DNA of 64,000 nucleotides from Simmondsia chinensis (lineage: Eukaryota > Streptophyta > Magnoliopsida > Caryophyllales > Simmondsiaceae). The stretch covers positions 4,962,501-5,026,500 of the forward strand of contig JAGTTD010000001.1 of the NCBI GenBank assembly GCA_018398585.1. Reading direction: 5' to 3'. Both the position numbers and the translations under genes were made by a program. Shown piece by piece: positions 19,901 to 30,599 of this stretch; position 1 is the first letter of the stretch, and every line of letters starts with the position of its first letter. Below the pieces are notes generated by a model. It saw only the letters and a program-made list of their open reading frames with translations. It was not told the DNA's origin and did not search any database.

Positions 19901-21137
19901 GCATCTATATTAAAATTAGTACTTAAAACTGCAATACGCATTAATGATTGGCCGGAAAAAATAAACAGGAAAACAGATACAAGGAAAAGTATAGAGAACT
20001 TCTCAAACTTCAACAAAATCCAACTGACATATCCACTATCTACACGTTGATAGAGCAGAAATTACAACACTCACACTATTAATTCATCACAAAATGTCGA
20101 ATAACCAACTATCTCAAAAACTTAATTTGATGGATGGTCTAAGATTAATTTTTATACTTTAAAATGTCCCTTCACGCAAACGTCTATTAGGCTTGAAGTA
20201 TAAATATTGTACAAAGTCACATCATATCTTGTGCTTAAATTATGTAATATTGAAAGTAAGCACTACTTGAGATTCGAACTCGTGAATTCTTTGTCCACAA
20301 AGTTCTGACACCAAGTCAAATGAACCAATCGTCCCAAAAACTTAAACTGATGGATGAAGAATCAGGATTGGTTTTTATACTCTAATATGCGCCCTCTCGC
20401 ACATGTCTATTGGGTTTGAAACATGGATATTGCACAAAGCCACCCCATACCTTGTGCTTAAATTTGTTACTATTAAAAGGGGGACTATTGGGATTCAAAC
20501 TCATGACCTCTCAGTCAACAAAACTCTAATACCATGTTAAATAACCAACCGTCACAAAAGCTTAAGCTGATAGGTGTTATGGGCCTCCCATCGACTTAAG
20601 TTTTGGGAGGGTTGGTTCCTTATTAGATTCTTGTTTACCAAAAGGTCACAAGTTCAAATCCTAACAAACCCCACTCTAAAAATTAATATAATTTAAGCAT
20701 AAAGTATGAAGTAGACCAGTGCAACATCCACACTCCAAACCTAATAGGCATTTGTATGACACAACATGCTAGAGTATAAAACCATTCATAAATCTTCATC
20801 CATCACCACAAACTTTTAGAAAAGACAGTTCCTTAACAAACGCCCACAAATCGTTTTCATACTGTTAACACAAAAACCAGATACTCAGCTACAAAGTATA
20901 GCACGAAACTAAAAAATTCAGAAGTGAAAGAAACAATATTACCTCAAGAAAAAGGGGGCGAAGGTCAGAGAGAACAGCGCGAATCTTGAAGTAGGGAGAG
21001 CTCTGGAGATGAGGATAGTAATCTAGAGATCTCTTCTTCGTGCTACTACCAGGCGGCGGTTGTGGCGGTTGCGGCGGCGGAGGATGTGAATTCGTCGCCG
21101 TATTCGGTGGCGGGATGGGTTGCTCCGAGGACGCCAT
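16947..21137 (-). CDS. Conserved plant protein of unknown function, 205 aa
   Basis: Three exons read from right to left: 21137-20943, 17859-17805, 17314-16947. Phases fit exactly (195 + 55 + 368 = 618 nt) and all introns are GT-AG. The small middle exon encodes VLRAPDFRNCEATHGIQE. The N-terminus (residues 1-35) is proline-rich and probably disordered. Residues 45-85 (SPYFKIRAVLSDLRPLFLE and the middle exon) look like a compact helical module. A low-complexity linker follows, then a C-terminal block GTYIVGGSAFGWNFIMYHG and YYGRTKEAFRAA. No signal peptide or membrane segment is evident. I recall similar unnamed plant proteins with the GGSAFGWNF motif but cannot assign a function. Introns of 3.1 kb and 0.5 kb carry a SINE, a solo LTR and tandem repeats. 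Splicing is inferred, not shown by transcripts. Confidence 0.82.
18385..18491 (+). mobile_element. 5'-truncated SINE in intron of the 205-aa gene
   Basis: Contains GGGGTAAGGTTGCATACATC, a C-rich stretch, TTCAGGCACTGGATCT and a TTG-rich end (GTTGTTATTGTTGTT), matching the 3' half of the SINE body at 49681-49940. No clear target duplication. It is antisense to the host gene. Confidence 0.65.
19455..19772 (+). mobile_element. Solo LTR, Ty1/copia type
   Basis: Begins TATTGGGTTTCTTG and ends GCGTTTCCTAACA. It contains a TATATAAACCCTG promoter-like segment and CTCCGTGGACGTAGGCATC, a block common in plant copia LTRs and shared with the LTR at 50925-51610. No primer-binding site follows. The flanking 5-mers are TTCTT and TGCTT, a 4/5 match. 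It lies in intron 1 of the 205-aa gene. Confidence 0.65.
20090..20810. repeat. About 220-bp repeat: two direct copies and one inverted
   Basis: Units starting AATAACCAACTATCTC (20102) and GAACCAATCGTCCC (20321) are direct copies, each running through 'TTGTGCTTAAAT' and 'TCGAACTCGTGAATT'-type text. A third start follows at 20542. From about 20590 the same text appears inverted (CGACTTAAGTTTTGGGAGG). A sense copy recurs at 25090-25320. It contains no ORF. It may derive from a non-autonomous retroelement. Confidence 0.6.
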
Positions 21138-21449
21138 GAACGGGATCTGCTCTTGTCGGAGGTCTCTTTCGTGTCCGATTTTAGTGGCTTCTCCCTCCCT
21201 TGGAAAATTGAATCGTTTATTTGTCCCTAAATTATTTCGAAAGGATAATATTTTTAAGATAAAATATTAAAGAGATACTTACGTATTCTTTAATAGTAAA
21301 AGAAAAATATAAAATATATATATGAGAATTAATTTAAAATTGAATACTTATATAAAAATTGATTTGAAATAGAAGATATACATGTATATATATATTTCTT
21401 TTATTTTTTTTAGAAAGTAACTAAATTTATATGGGATATTGTATATACT
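21138..21449. other. Upstream region of the 205-aa gene
   Basis: The first roughly 60 bp left of the start codon is GC-richer and should hold the 5' UTR. From about 21240 the sequence turns very AT-rich. I cannot point to a convincing TATA box or start site. Confidence 0.4.
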
Positions 21450-22032
21450 AAATTAGGGTTATTTATGTAAAATATTATTACATTTTGTCTAATGTGTCAA
21501 TTTAGTCATTTTGCTTTTAATTGTATTAACTTAGTCCTCGTACAAGTTAATAACATATTTTTTAATTGTTTAATCATATTAGATGCACGACCCGATGCAT
21601 ACCTACCCTTTAGCCTAATTAAAATGACTGGTGACCCGACCGTTAAAAAATTTTCATCATCTTAGCGTTAATTATACAACACGACCCAATGCATATCCAC
21701 CCTTTGGCCTAATTATAATCACCCGTGACCCAACAGCCAAATTAATTGAGTATAGTGGTTGTAATTAAAATTTAATTTAGTCTAATTAATTTTGTCCTTC
21801 TGTAAAACTAATGTCAAGGTGGTAAAAGTTTATTTAACGGTTGGGTCACTTGTGAGTTTAATTAGGCTAAAGGTTTGGTTTGCATAGGATCATGCATCAA
21901 ATGCGATCAAAGGATTAAAAAAACATGTTATTAATTTGTATGAAGATTAAGTTAATACAATTAAAAGCAAAAAATACTAAATTAACACATTTGGTGAAAT
22001 GTAAGAATATTTTATGTAAATAACCCTGATTT
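21450..22032. mobile_element. Foldback element with over 200-bp inverted arms
   Basis: The left arm (AAATTAGGGTTATTTATG, then TTTTGCTTTTAATTGTATTA, then CCTTTAGCCTAATTAAA) is repeated inverted at the right, ending GTAAATAACCCTGATTT. The arms are about 80% identical over about 200 bp. The left side also carries a second direct copy of the CGACCC(G/A)ATGCATA sub-block at about 21675. No ORF. Long arms suggest a Mutator-like or other foldback transposon. The target duplication is not clear. Confidence 0.65.
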
Positions 22033-22814
22033 AAATATACATAAAATATAGTTACTTTTTAAAACAATGGATTATGTATATCTAGAATTCTAAATTTATT
22101 CCATTTTATTGTACAATTTTATATTAATTTCTATATTGGTGTTCAATTCCAAATTAATATATTTTAATAATTTTCTTTTACCAATGAAGAGTTAAAACCA
22201 AAAAATTCTTTGGAATATAGTTCAATACCTTTTTAATATTTTTTTATTTTTAAAAATATCAAAAAGTACATAATATATATCAAGAAAATTATCACTTAGA
22301 TGTTTTGAGATTTAACTATTTATCACCTAGATTTCACTAGGTGTGAACTGTTTGTGGTATTTTCGACTAGGAGCATCATACTTGCCACTTCAGTTCTATC
22401 GAGTGCACTCTAATCATCACTTTGTCTCTATCATTTCCAACCGAGAGCGTCAATATATTTGCAACCACTTGGGTTCGGGTGCACATATTTCTAACCACTT
22501 AGGTTCTAGCTATATGAGTATTTATTTGCAAACAAGTTCCAACTAGGTGTGCTCATTTCTACTATGGGTCGTTTTTTGGACAGTCTGTGTGCCTAAAAGG
22601 GTCTTAATTGTTTGAATTTTGACATGCTAACCATTATTGGACACATCTTACAAGGATCTCAGGTTCTAACTAGATACTTTGAGAATACTCAGGATTTCGT
22701 GGAGCCAAGATAACATGAAAACAGTAAATAATATGTACTTAAGGAAAATGCTCAAGAAAAATATAAGACATGCCCCAATATAATTATAAATAGACACTTC
22801 ACAAGTTCAAAAAG
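22033..22814. other. AT-rich intergenic stretch
   Basis: No gene recognised. Around 22330-22560 there are loose repeats of 'TTCTAACCACTTAGGTTC' type. The stretch leads directly into the minisatellite. Confidence 0.4.
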
Positions 22815-23125
22815 TTATGTATGAAGTCTACAAGTTCTCAAGTTTAAAAGCCCTCAAGCTTACGAGCTCTCAAGCTTACAAGTTTTCAAGTGTACAAGCA
22901 CGCAAGCTTTCAAGTCTTCAAACTTACAAGTCCTCGAGCCCACAAATGCTCAAGCTAAGAAACTCTGAAACTTACATGCTTTCAAGTTTACAAGCTCTCA
23001 AGCCCACAAGCCTTCAAATTACAAATTCTCAAGCCTATTACAGACATTTAAGTTCACAAGTACCCAAGCTTACAAACTCTCAAGCGTAAATGTTTCAAAC
23101 TTACAAGCCTACAAGTTCTCAAGAC
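22815..23125. repeat. Degenerate about 15-bp minisatellite (AAGCTTACAAGCTCTC type)
   Basis: About 20 imperfect units built from AAG-CTTACAAG-(T/C)TCTC run across 310 bp. One forward frame (22817-23089) stays open for 90 codons and gives a Ser/Leu/Lys-rich repetitive peptide (SSLQALKPTS and similar). That is expected of a 15-bp repeat, because the period is a multiple of three. I do not treat it as a gene. Confidence 0.75.
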
Positions 23126-23900
23126 CGAAGGAGAACATCCAATTCAAGCATCATAAATTACAAATCCTCTAATTCAAACCATGTACATTACACAAATTCT
23201 ACACTCCGAGTTTTCCATTGACAAATATTTTTACTTAAAACATTCGAACACTAGTTAGAGTTTGTTACCAACAACAATGCTAAACAAAGCCAAGTACGTA
23301 ACTTGTTACAAACATTGACCACCTCTAGTTGAGAAGCAGGAAAAATAAATAGCAAAACCTATGCTTTAACTCTATTTATTAGTTATGTGTGCGAGTCAAA
23401 TGCATGATTAACTCATCAAACAAAGCACAAGTCATTGGAATGCAAGTTATTCTTGAAAGTCTACTCTATGATCAAACTTGGATTGAACAAGTTCACTTAT
23501 GGAATGGGGGGCTAATAAGTGGACAAAAGTTGTTCGATACTCTATAAATTTCTGAAAGCAATAAACTAAACCTATATTAAGTAATTGAACCTTGAGACAT
23601 CAAGTAAGTCCCTCAACTTCCATAGGCCATAGCTAAGTTGGCGTTGAGGTAGCCCATGGGCACTGTGAACATGGCACCCACTAGCAAGAGACCAAGTACG
23701 TCCGCCACCAAACAAGTAGTACTCATGAGCAAACCAAAGGAGTCCTAGTAGTTGATAGGGCAACCCAAGCCACAAGCAAGACCATGGAAGAATAACCTCT
23801 CTTACTGCAGTGCTCACCAACCACACCAACAACCACGATCAAATATCTTCACCAATCTACTCATCGAACCTTCATCCATGTCTCCATACTCCCTTGTCCT
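23126..23900. other. Intergenic stretch, nothing recognised
   Basis: A moderately GC-balanced piece at 23580-23850 has a minus-strand open frame of 86 codons, but it has no recognisable domain and no splice context. Confidence 0.35.
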
Positions 23901-23904
23901 CTAG

Positions 23905-24012
23905 GGACATAGCCCTGTGACGGAAAGAGATGACGACTAACCTTGCCACCTGGGTTCGATTCCCTACTAGGGTAACAAAAAAAAACATTACTGTTGTAAA
24001 AAAAAAAAAATG
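23905..24012 (+). mobile_element. Possible tRNA-related SINE
   Basis: A perfect box B motif (GGTTCGATTCC, 23953-23963) lies about 45 bp downstream of a loose box A candidate (TAGCCCTGTGACGG). A-rich runs end at 24010. No convincing target duplication was found, so a chance match or an old tRNA-like relic is possible. Confidence 0.35.
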
Positions 24013-24603
24013 TAAGCCATCCTCGCCAACCGGTAGCGATGATCATTCGAGATTCAATCATACTCGCCCCAAATCTTAAACGCCTAAATCAAGACCGTGC
24101 TCACTAAGCCTCAGCCTTAACGACCATGAGTGAGGACCTCACAACTTTAGGCATCATACTCGGGCATGGTGTAGAAATTTTACTCACTCATATTGTGTCT
24201 ATTATTTGAACAATGTTATGGATAATCATAAAATGTATTTAATTGTTTATATAAAAGAGAAATATTATTACTGAATTAAAATTATTAATGTCAAAATAAT
24301 ATTATAAATTTAATAACTCTTATAATTTATAAGTCACATTATTATTTTAAAAATAAAAATTTTCAACTCGATAATATTAATAACAAGTTCATATAAATTC
24401 TCTACCTATCATTAAATTACATAAATCAAAAATCTAAATTAAATATATTAAAGAATTTCCAAAAATATATTTTGACAAAGTGGGTCCCACGACCGCTAAC
24501 GCTCCAAAATGCTGCCAGACTGCCGGCCACAAAATCGAACACTCCCCTGAAAAAATTTTCAAATTTGAAAACCCTAACTTCGACAACTCCATCTCCCTCC
24601 CTT

Positions 24604-24628
24604 GAGAGAGAGAGAGAGAGAGTGAGAG
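24604..24628. repeat. (GA)n microsatellite in 5' UTR
   Basis: About ten GA dinucleotides, 35-60 bp upstream of the start codon of the 148-aa gene. GA/CT repeats in 5' UTRs are common in plants. Regulatory effect is unknown. Confidence 0.8.
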
Positions 24629-24662
24629 ACCTCGTCTCTTTCTTGCTCCAATTGCAGCTCCA

Positions 24663-27600
24663 ATGCCGGATCCGACCCGAACCGGAACCCTCGAAAAACA
24701 ACAAGAAGCAAACGAAGAGGAAGAGATAGAGAAGCTGGAGGAGGAAGTACGGGAGATGGCAAACAAGCTCCGCCGCTACAGATCCACCGTCGCGGAGGAG
24801 TTCAAATCTCGCTTAGCTTCTCTTCTTGTAGCGCAACGGCCTGTTTTGGGTCTTCCTGTTGATGGGTCTGAGGCTGGGTCCTCTAGAGAAGGCGATCCAG
24901 GTAAAATTCTTCTGGGGAAGTGTTGATTTGTTGTCTTTCGATTGCGAGATTGTTGGTTGTTTGTTGGAATTTTGTGTTTTTATTCGTGGATGTGGGCCTG
25001 CTATGATTTGATATGGGTAGGTTTAGAGATGAAGAACGTCAATTTTCCCATAATTGTGAAACTAAATGTTAGAGTATAGAACATTTATGCATTTTACCCA
25101 TCAGCTTAAACTTTTGAAAAAATTAGACTTGTTGACATGGTATTAAAGTCTTGTTGACCAAAAGTTTATGGCTCGAATCCCAATAACTCCCCTTTCGATG
25201 GGCTTGTACATAATTCATGTTTCAAGATCAATGGGCATTTGTGTGAAGGGGCATATAAGACTATAAAACCATTCCTAAGCCTTGACTCATCAATTTAAGC
25301 TTTAACTTGGTTCTTTGAAGAATTTCACTCGTTTAGGATGTTCCTTGAAGTGTAGTTTTTGCACTGAAGAAAGGCAAAGGGGGAAATTGTTGTTTTTTCC
25401 TAGCTGGAAATCTTAGGTTTTGCTCAATTCTTTGAAGAATTCACTCGTTTACTGTGTTGGTAATCTGTGAAATAGAAATAGGTGTTTCCTTGAGACTGTT
25501 CTTGTGCACTGGAAGATTACTGTTTGGGCAGAATTACAGGGAAATGGGTTCATTTTAGATGCAGCTGTAAAGAATTCAAAAATTCAAGAGAAAAGAGAGA
25601 AAAGTTGGTGATGCACGGAGTTATGTGGAGAATCCTTTAACTGAGGGAAAAATCACTGGCAGAGAAGAAAGCATTTCACTAGTATGAAATGAGAAGATTA
25701 TAAGTGAATGTGTCTCATTACCTTATAAACTAGAGGTAGCTGGAAAAAATACTAAATTCCACCTTTTAGGGCTGGGTTGAGCCAACGGCTTCTTATCTGT
25801 TGGGCCCATGACCTTTGCTACCATAGGCGTCTGCAAACAAGCTACATCAGCTCTCATGCATATCGGGCCTCGATATGCAATGGGCTAGAAACATGAATTT
25901 GAGGCAAAATATAACAACAATGAAGCTGCCGTGGTGTGTACTTAAAAGCTTTGGGGCAAGGGGAAAATAGGTTAGCTTAGAAAAGGGGTTTGCGTTTGCC
26001 TCACATAGCTTAGTGGTGCTAGGGCTTCCCATGTCACTACAAGCAGGCCCCCGGATATTCCAGATGCCATCATGGCATTTAGATCTGTGGCTTGGATTGT
26101 GACTCTTCATTCTTTCCTTCTGTTGTGCATTTTATGATGTGAGTAATTTGCCTTTTTGCACACTATATCAGTCAGAGCGACATACTGGAGCATTCCACAT
26201 AAGCAGAGTTAGTTGTCTCTGTAGTTTTTGGAGAATTTGAAATGTATTGTGGGGTTTAGATCTTGGTTGGTGACTCGCAGAACCTGAACAGCTTATTGTG
26301 TGAACCATGGTTGCAAGTCCTCACTATGGTGTTCCCCTTGACCGGGTTGAGCTATGCTCTTCAACTGCTGTTTTGCTTAACTCTTCCTTGGTCTATGGCG
26401 CAAGTACCTTTACCGTTTCGTCACTAAATCTCACTGAAAATGAAATAGGAAAGGATTGCAGTTACTGTTATGATGAGTCGGATTTGCTGACATTAGGTAA
26501 AAATATCACAATAATGTTTTCTTCAAATGTTTCTTTGTGACTGGGACAAGAGAGTTGGCTGTTTAATGGTTATGCTCTAGAGGCTTTATGCTGATGCAGT
26601 TAAGTTAAATCTTGGGAAATATGAAATCTAGTAAATTATGTGACGGCCGTTGTATAGCAAAATTTCTGTTGGGTATATTTTTTACTTCAAAATTAATATA
26701 TGTAAAATGAAAATAGAAAAAGAAAAATGGAAAGTTGAATCTTGCAAGTTATGATAGACTTGTAGGGTGGGAAGTTTATTTCCACTAGTTAGCTAGTCTG
26801 GGTTATGTCATCTTTTGTCTTGATGTGTTTTGTTATAAATAGAGGGGTAGGAAGTGTAGAATGGTGGAGAAGTGTAGAGAAAAAGAGAGAGAGAATAAAA
26901 GAAGGAAAAATGTAGAGAGTGAGTTGGGTTTGCGCCGGGCACCCGGGTAGGGGAGAAAAATGAGAGAAATATTTGTTGAGCGTTTTTGTGTGAGTTGTGA
27001 GCCTTTGTGTTTGTTTGTGAGAGTAGTGCACCCTGAGTATGAAGGGAGTCATACTCGGGTGCCTTGCTTGAGAGTGTTGAGATAGTTTTTGTAGCTTCCT
27101 CTATCCAAAACTATGTTGTGGGAGGGCTGGTGGCTTGCCGTGCAAAGCTGCATTGATTCGAGGGTTGGTGGCTTGCCATTCAAAGCTACATTGGGAGAGG
27201 TTTGGTGACTTACCGTGCAATGGTCACATGTGTAGAGGTTATTGTAATATGGGGTTATGGTTGGAGATTGTAATTCCTTAAATTTCATAGTGGATTTGAT
27301 ACCCCTTTGGGTCCCGTGGTTTTACCCTCTAGTTGAGAGTGAGTTTACACGTAAAAATATCGTGTGTTCATTTTTGTTGTTTTTGTTGTTTTTTGCTTTC
27401 GTTGTGCTCGATGTGTGCATTTTTTCCAACAATTTGAACTATTTATTATGTGGTGGGATGCATGGTAATTTTCGAATTCTCTCCATATTGTCTATTATTT
27501 CTTAAAACATATATATGAATATGTTTATGCATGGTAATTTTCGAATTCTCTCCATATTGTCTATTATTTCTTAAAACATATATATGAATATGTTTACATC

Positions 27601-28028
27601 TTAAAATGATCAAATGGGTATTAGAATTAGTGATTATATGACTTTTCATTCAAATTTTTGCAAACTTAAAGGCTTAAAAATGACTTATATTCACTGTGAA
27701 AGTCCAACATGATTGCCACTACTCTTAACTGTAGAAACCTATATGGCTGCCTGCTTCCCCTTTCCCCTTCTCCCTCCCGCTCTGCACTACTTTGTTTACA
27801 ATGATTTCTACAAATGCAGGATCCAGTGCAGGTTCCAGCGACGCATCATCAACATATGGGGATCAAGAATCTGCAGAGAAGTTACGGTTGCTTAAAGAAA
27901 AGATTTCAAGTAACATCTCTGCAATGCCCATCACTTTAAAGAGGATGAGGGATTGTATCTCTCGAATTGACAAACTCGATTCTTGCAATGTGGCTGTTCC
28001 TCCTCCATTTAAGAGGAAAAAGAGGTGA
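24663..28028 (+). CDS. Small coiled-coil protein of unknown function, 148 aa
   Basis: Two exons, 24663-24900 and 27820-28028, joined in phase across a 2.9-kb GT-AG intron (CCAG|GTAAAA ... AAATGCAG|GATCC), 447 nt in all. Residues 15-55 are strongly charged and heptad-like (EEEEIEKLEEEVREMANKL), predicting a coiled coil. Residues 57-62 are SRLASL. A Ser/Gly-rich linker spans the splice site. A second helical region (SAEKLRLLKEKISSNISAM, then LKRMRDCISRIDKL) precedes a basic C-terminus PPPFKRKKR that could be a nuclear localisation signal. No catalytic motif, signal peptide or membrane segment. I do not recognise the family. The preceding 170 bp contains a CT/GA-rich 5' UTR. Additional small exons inside the intron cannot be excluded. 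Confidence 0.75.
25090..25320 (+). repeat. Sense copy of the 20.1-20.8 kb repeat family
   Basis: Contains CCCATCAGCTTAAACTTTTG, GATCAATGGGCATTTGTGTG and GACTATAAAACCATTCCTAAG, matching the inverted copy near 20590-20810. It lies in the intron of the 148-aa gene. Confidence 0.55.
26667..27431 (+). mobile_element. Solo LTR, copia type, 765 bp
   Basis: Starts TGTTGGGTATATTT and ends TTTTTCCAACA, giving TGTTGG...CCAACA inverted tips. It contains a TATAAATAGAGGGGTAGG promoter-like box and an R/U5-like block (GTGGTTTTACCCTC, GTGAGTTTACACGTAAAAAT). No primer-binding site follows. The flanking 5-mers are ATTTC and ATTTG, a 4/5 match. A GTGGCTTGCCGTGCAAAGCT motif is repeated about three times inside. 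It is in the intron of the 148-aa gene, same orientation. Confidence 0.75.
27459..27596. repeat. 69-bp perfect tandem duplication
   Basis: Units at 27459-27527 and 27528-27596, starting TGCATGGTAATTTTCGAATT, appear identical. It lies just 3' of the solo LTR in the same intron. Recent origin or an assembly artefact are both possible. Confidence 0.9.
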
Positions 28029-28297
28029 CCCGATTGCGTCTCTCATCTTCTAGATAAATATTTGTTCCTTCAGTGAGGCATCGATTGATGCAATTAGGAT
28101 TTTTTTCTTTTGTACAATGATTTTGTGACTCTAGATTGTAGGGAATATGCTGACCGAAATTGTATGTGCAAAATTGTATCCCCAACTAGTTAATGTGGTG
28201 CCACAGCGAGCAAGTCGCTTGTACTTTAAAACACATTTGTCGTCAAGTGTTCATCAACTGAACTTTATCCGTCGACTTCTTTTGGGCCTAGGCTTGA

Positions 28298-28585
28298 GGC
28301 TTGTTTGGCCAAGTTATGAAAAAACTTTTTCTTAAAATGCCATTTGCTAAAGTACTTTTGTAAAAAGTACTAATAGACATTTTTGTCTATAAAATTTTTA
28401 GCTTTTATTTATGCTTCTATTTTAAAAGAAAAACATTATTTTTATGCTTCTTCTTAAAAGTAGAAAAATGACTTCTACTTCCATTGTGAAACATCATTTT
28501 TCCAAACCAAATATCTTCATTGTTTTTATGTTTCTATTTTCCCGGCACACTTTCTTTTAGAAAATAAACTTGGCCGAACAGGTCC
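28298..28585. mobile_element. MITE, probable PIF/Harbinger type
   Basis: 288 bp with ends GGCTTGTTTGGCCAAGTT and, inverted, GGACCTGTTCGGCCAAGTT. The left flank is TGA and the right TTA, compatible with a 3-bp TWA target after one mutation. The interior is AT-rich without an ORF. It lies 270 bp downstream of the 148-aa gene. Confidence 0.6.
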
Positions 28586-29985
28586 TTAGTCCAAGGAGTT
28601 GAGATGTTAGATCCATGTATCAGGAGAGGTGAGATGTCATCTGAAACCCACTTAGCTTTGGGTGTGGGTACCCCCACTAGATGTATATGTAGATCTCTTC
28701 ATTGTCGCTGCTACGATGTAAGGCTTTACTGGACTCACATGTGGAATCTTCAACATTATCTCTTGAAGACATTGTCAATCGTTCTTTTTTGGTTCTCTCC
28801 CTTGATACATGACTCCTCCTTCGCCAAGAGACTCAAGACTACCATTTTAGCGTATCAGTGGGCTTCACCCATGGAGAACGAAGCTGATGTAAGTATGTCT
28901 CTACAGATGACTCTTGATATTTGTTGCTTTCATTTTGAGGAAGCTGTCTTCTGATCTTAAATTCGGTAGGGTGAAGCAACAAACAAGGAGCGAAGAGAGA
29001 GAGTAGGAATCCCCCACCTCCTCTTCTTCCTGTCTCTCTTTTGTACATTGTTGTGTTTTAGTAACAATACAAGCAACCTTGCCTTATGCTATTTTTGTGT
29101 TTGGTTTCTCGTGTTCCGAGGGGTATTTTTGTTGGTGCGCTGCGTTGCTTGAGGTGTTTTAGCCTATCTCAATGTTGGCAGATCTGCGTCGTAAGGCTCC
29201 CTCTTTTGTGCATCTTTTCTGATCCTTTATTGTTTTGTTTCCCCTTGTACTCCCTTGTGTTAATGGGTTTGTACCAAATTTAGCTCAGTATTTTCTGATT
29301 GCCCTGTAAATATTTTCTGCTTAGGTCATAAATTATGGAAACTTCCTAACAAAGAGGAAAGCACAGGAAATACAAATGAGATTCAAACTCCTGACCACTC
29401 GTTAATGCGAGTTGGAGTAGTTATTATTAAGCCAAATCTAAATAGTTCATGAAAGTACAAGTACGGTTATGAAATGTTTCTAATTACTTAGCTGTTCGAG
29501 TTTCATAGATTAGCATAGCTCGTGTGCAAGATTGGCCCAGAAATTGGTTGTTGACGTTTTCAATGGATTATAAATCAGAAATAGTTGTATTGAATTGCTT
29601 TGGTTGTGAACTTAATCAAGCAACGTTTTCGTTCCGAAATTGATTGGCATTGGGCGAACTGGCCTATTGTTTTATATGTATCTTGTTTTTCTGGTCCAAT
29701 TATTTTAGGCTTATCATTCATTCTAAAAATAGGAAGGTCGTATGTTAATGAGAGGAGCTGTAGATTTGCAGATCCATCCTTGTGGCGAATTCGTTGTGCT
29801 TGTAATCGTGTTATGCGAATGGTTTTAGTAAAGGATTCATTTGAATCCCCTGTTTATTAAATGTTGTAAAAATTGAGAAACTAAGATAATTTTGTTATTA
29901 CTTCACATGTTAATTTTACACACAGCTAGTAATAGTGGACAAGAGGAGTTTCCGCATGTGATAAACTCTACACAATAACATATGT
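28586..29985. other. Intergenic stretch, nothing recognised
   Basis: One forward frame of 116 codons (28604-28954) shows no domain and no homology I recognise. The rest has no ORF, RNA gene or terminal repeat. Confidence 0.4.
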
Positions 29986-29989
29986 GTCT

Positions 29990-30430
29990 ATCGTAAGTGA
30001 TAGTGACTCTGAGTCCTCGAGGCCTGCATACCCAACCGGTTTCGAGCCCTTTGTCCCTATTGATGAATGATCTTTGAGAAGTGTCTAGGTGTTAGGCTTG
30101 GTGGAGTCTAGTAAGGCGGGGGAGAAAAGGGGGGACGATTGTAGCTGAATGTTAGGCTGCTATATTGGTGTCGTCAAAGAGGAGTTGGAAAGCCCAAAAG
30201 CACATATTTAATACATGAATTTTCAAAGGATATGTTTCCTGAGAGTAGCGGGAGGAGATTGATCAAGCCTACTTGTAAACAAAAGAAGAAGAAGCAGGCG
30301 AAGAATGGTAAAAGGGTTGTAGATGTTAATAAGCTTCTTGGTGCAAGACGTGTGTGGGAGATCAGGAAAAAGCTTGGCTTGAGCTTTAATAGCGATGAAC
30401 TGGCTGTGATTGAGTGCATTGCCATAACCG
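29990..30430 (+). pseudogene. Probable LINE ORF1-like fragment
   Basis: Frames across 30000-30430 contain, with stops and shifts between them, SDSESSRPAYPTGFEPF and KRVVDVNKLLGARRVWEIRK followed by KLGLSF. These resemble the linker between the zinc-knuckle ORF1 and the endonuclease of plant L1 LINEs (GxxVWEIGKxLGLSF type). No complete domain survives. The assignment rests on motif memory and is tentative. Confidence 0.35.
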
Positions 30431-30599
30431 CAGTCCCAGTTCTAGTACTCTAGATCTTTCTTTTACTCCAGGTTCATACTATCAAGAAGTGGTCGTAGTG
30501 TTTTAGTCCTGTTGATTGTTTTGTAACCTTGTTTCCTTGATCAGTGGTATTTTTTTTTTCCTTATCTTTGTTTGGTTCTCCATTTTGCTATGGGTTGAA

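Noticed and set aside
22817..23089. 90-codon repetitive ORF as a gene
   Set aside because: Explained by a minisatellite whose unit length is a multiple of three; no splice context or homologue.
23572..23832. 86-codon minus-strand ORF
   Set aside because: No recognisable domain, no splice partner and no neighbouring gene structure.
28604..28954. 116-codon forward ORF downstream of the coiled-coil gene
   Set aside because: Composition and content show no domain; length is not remarkable for this composition.
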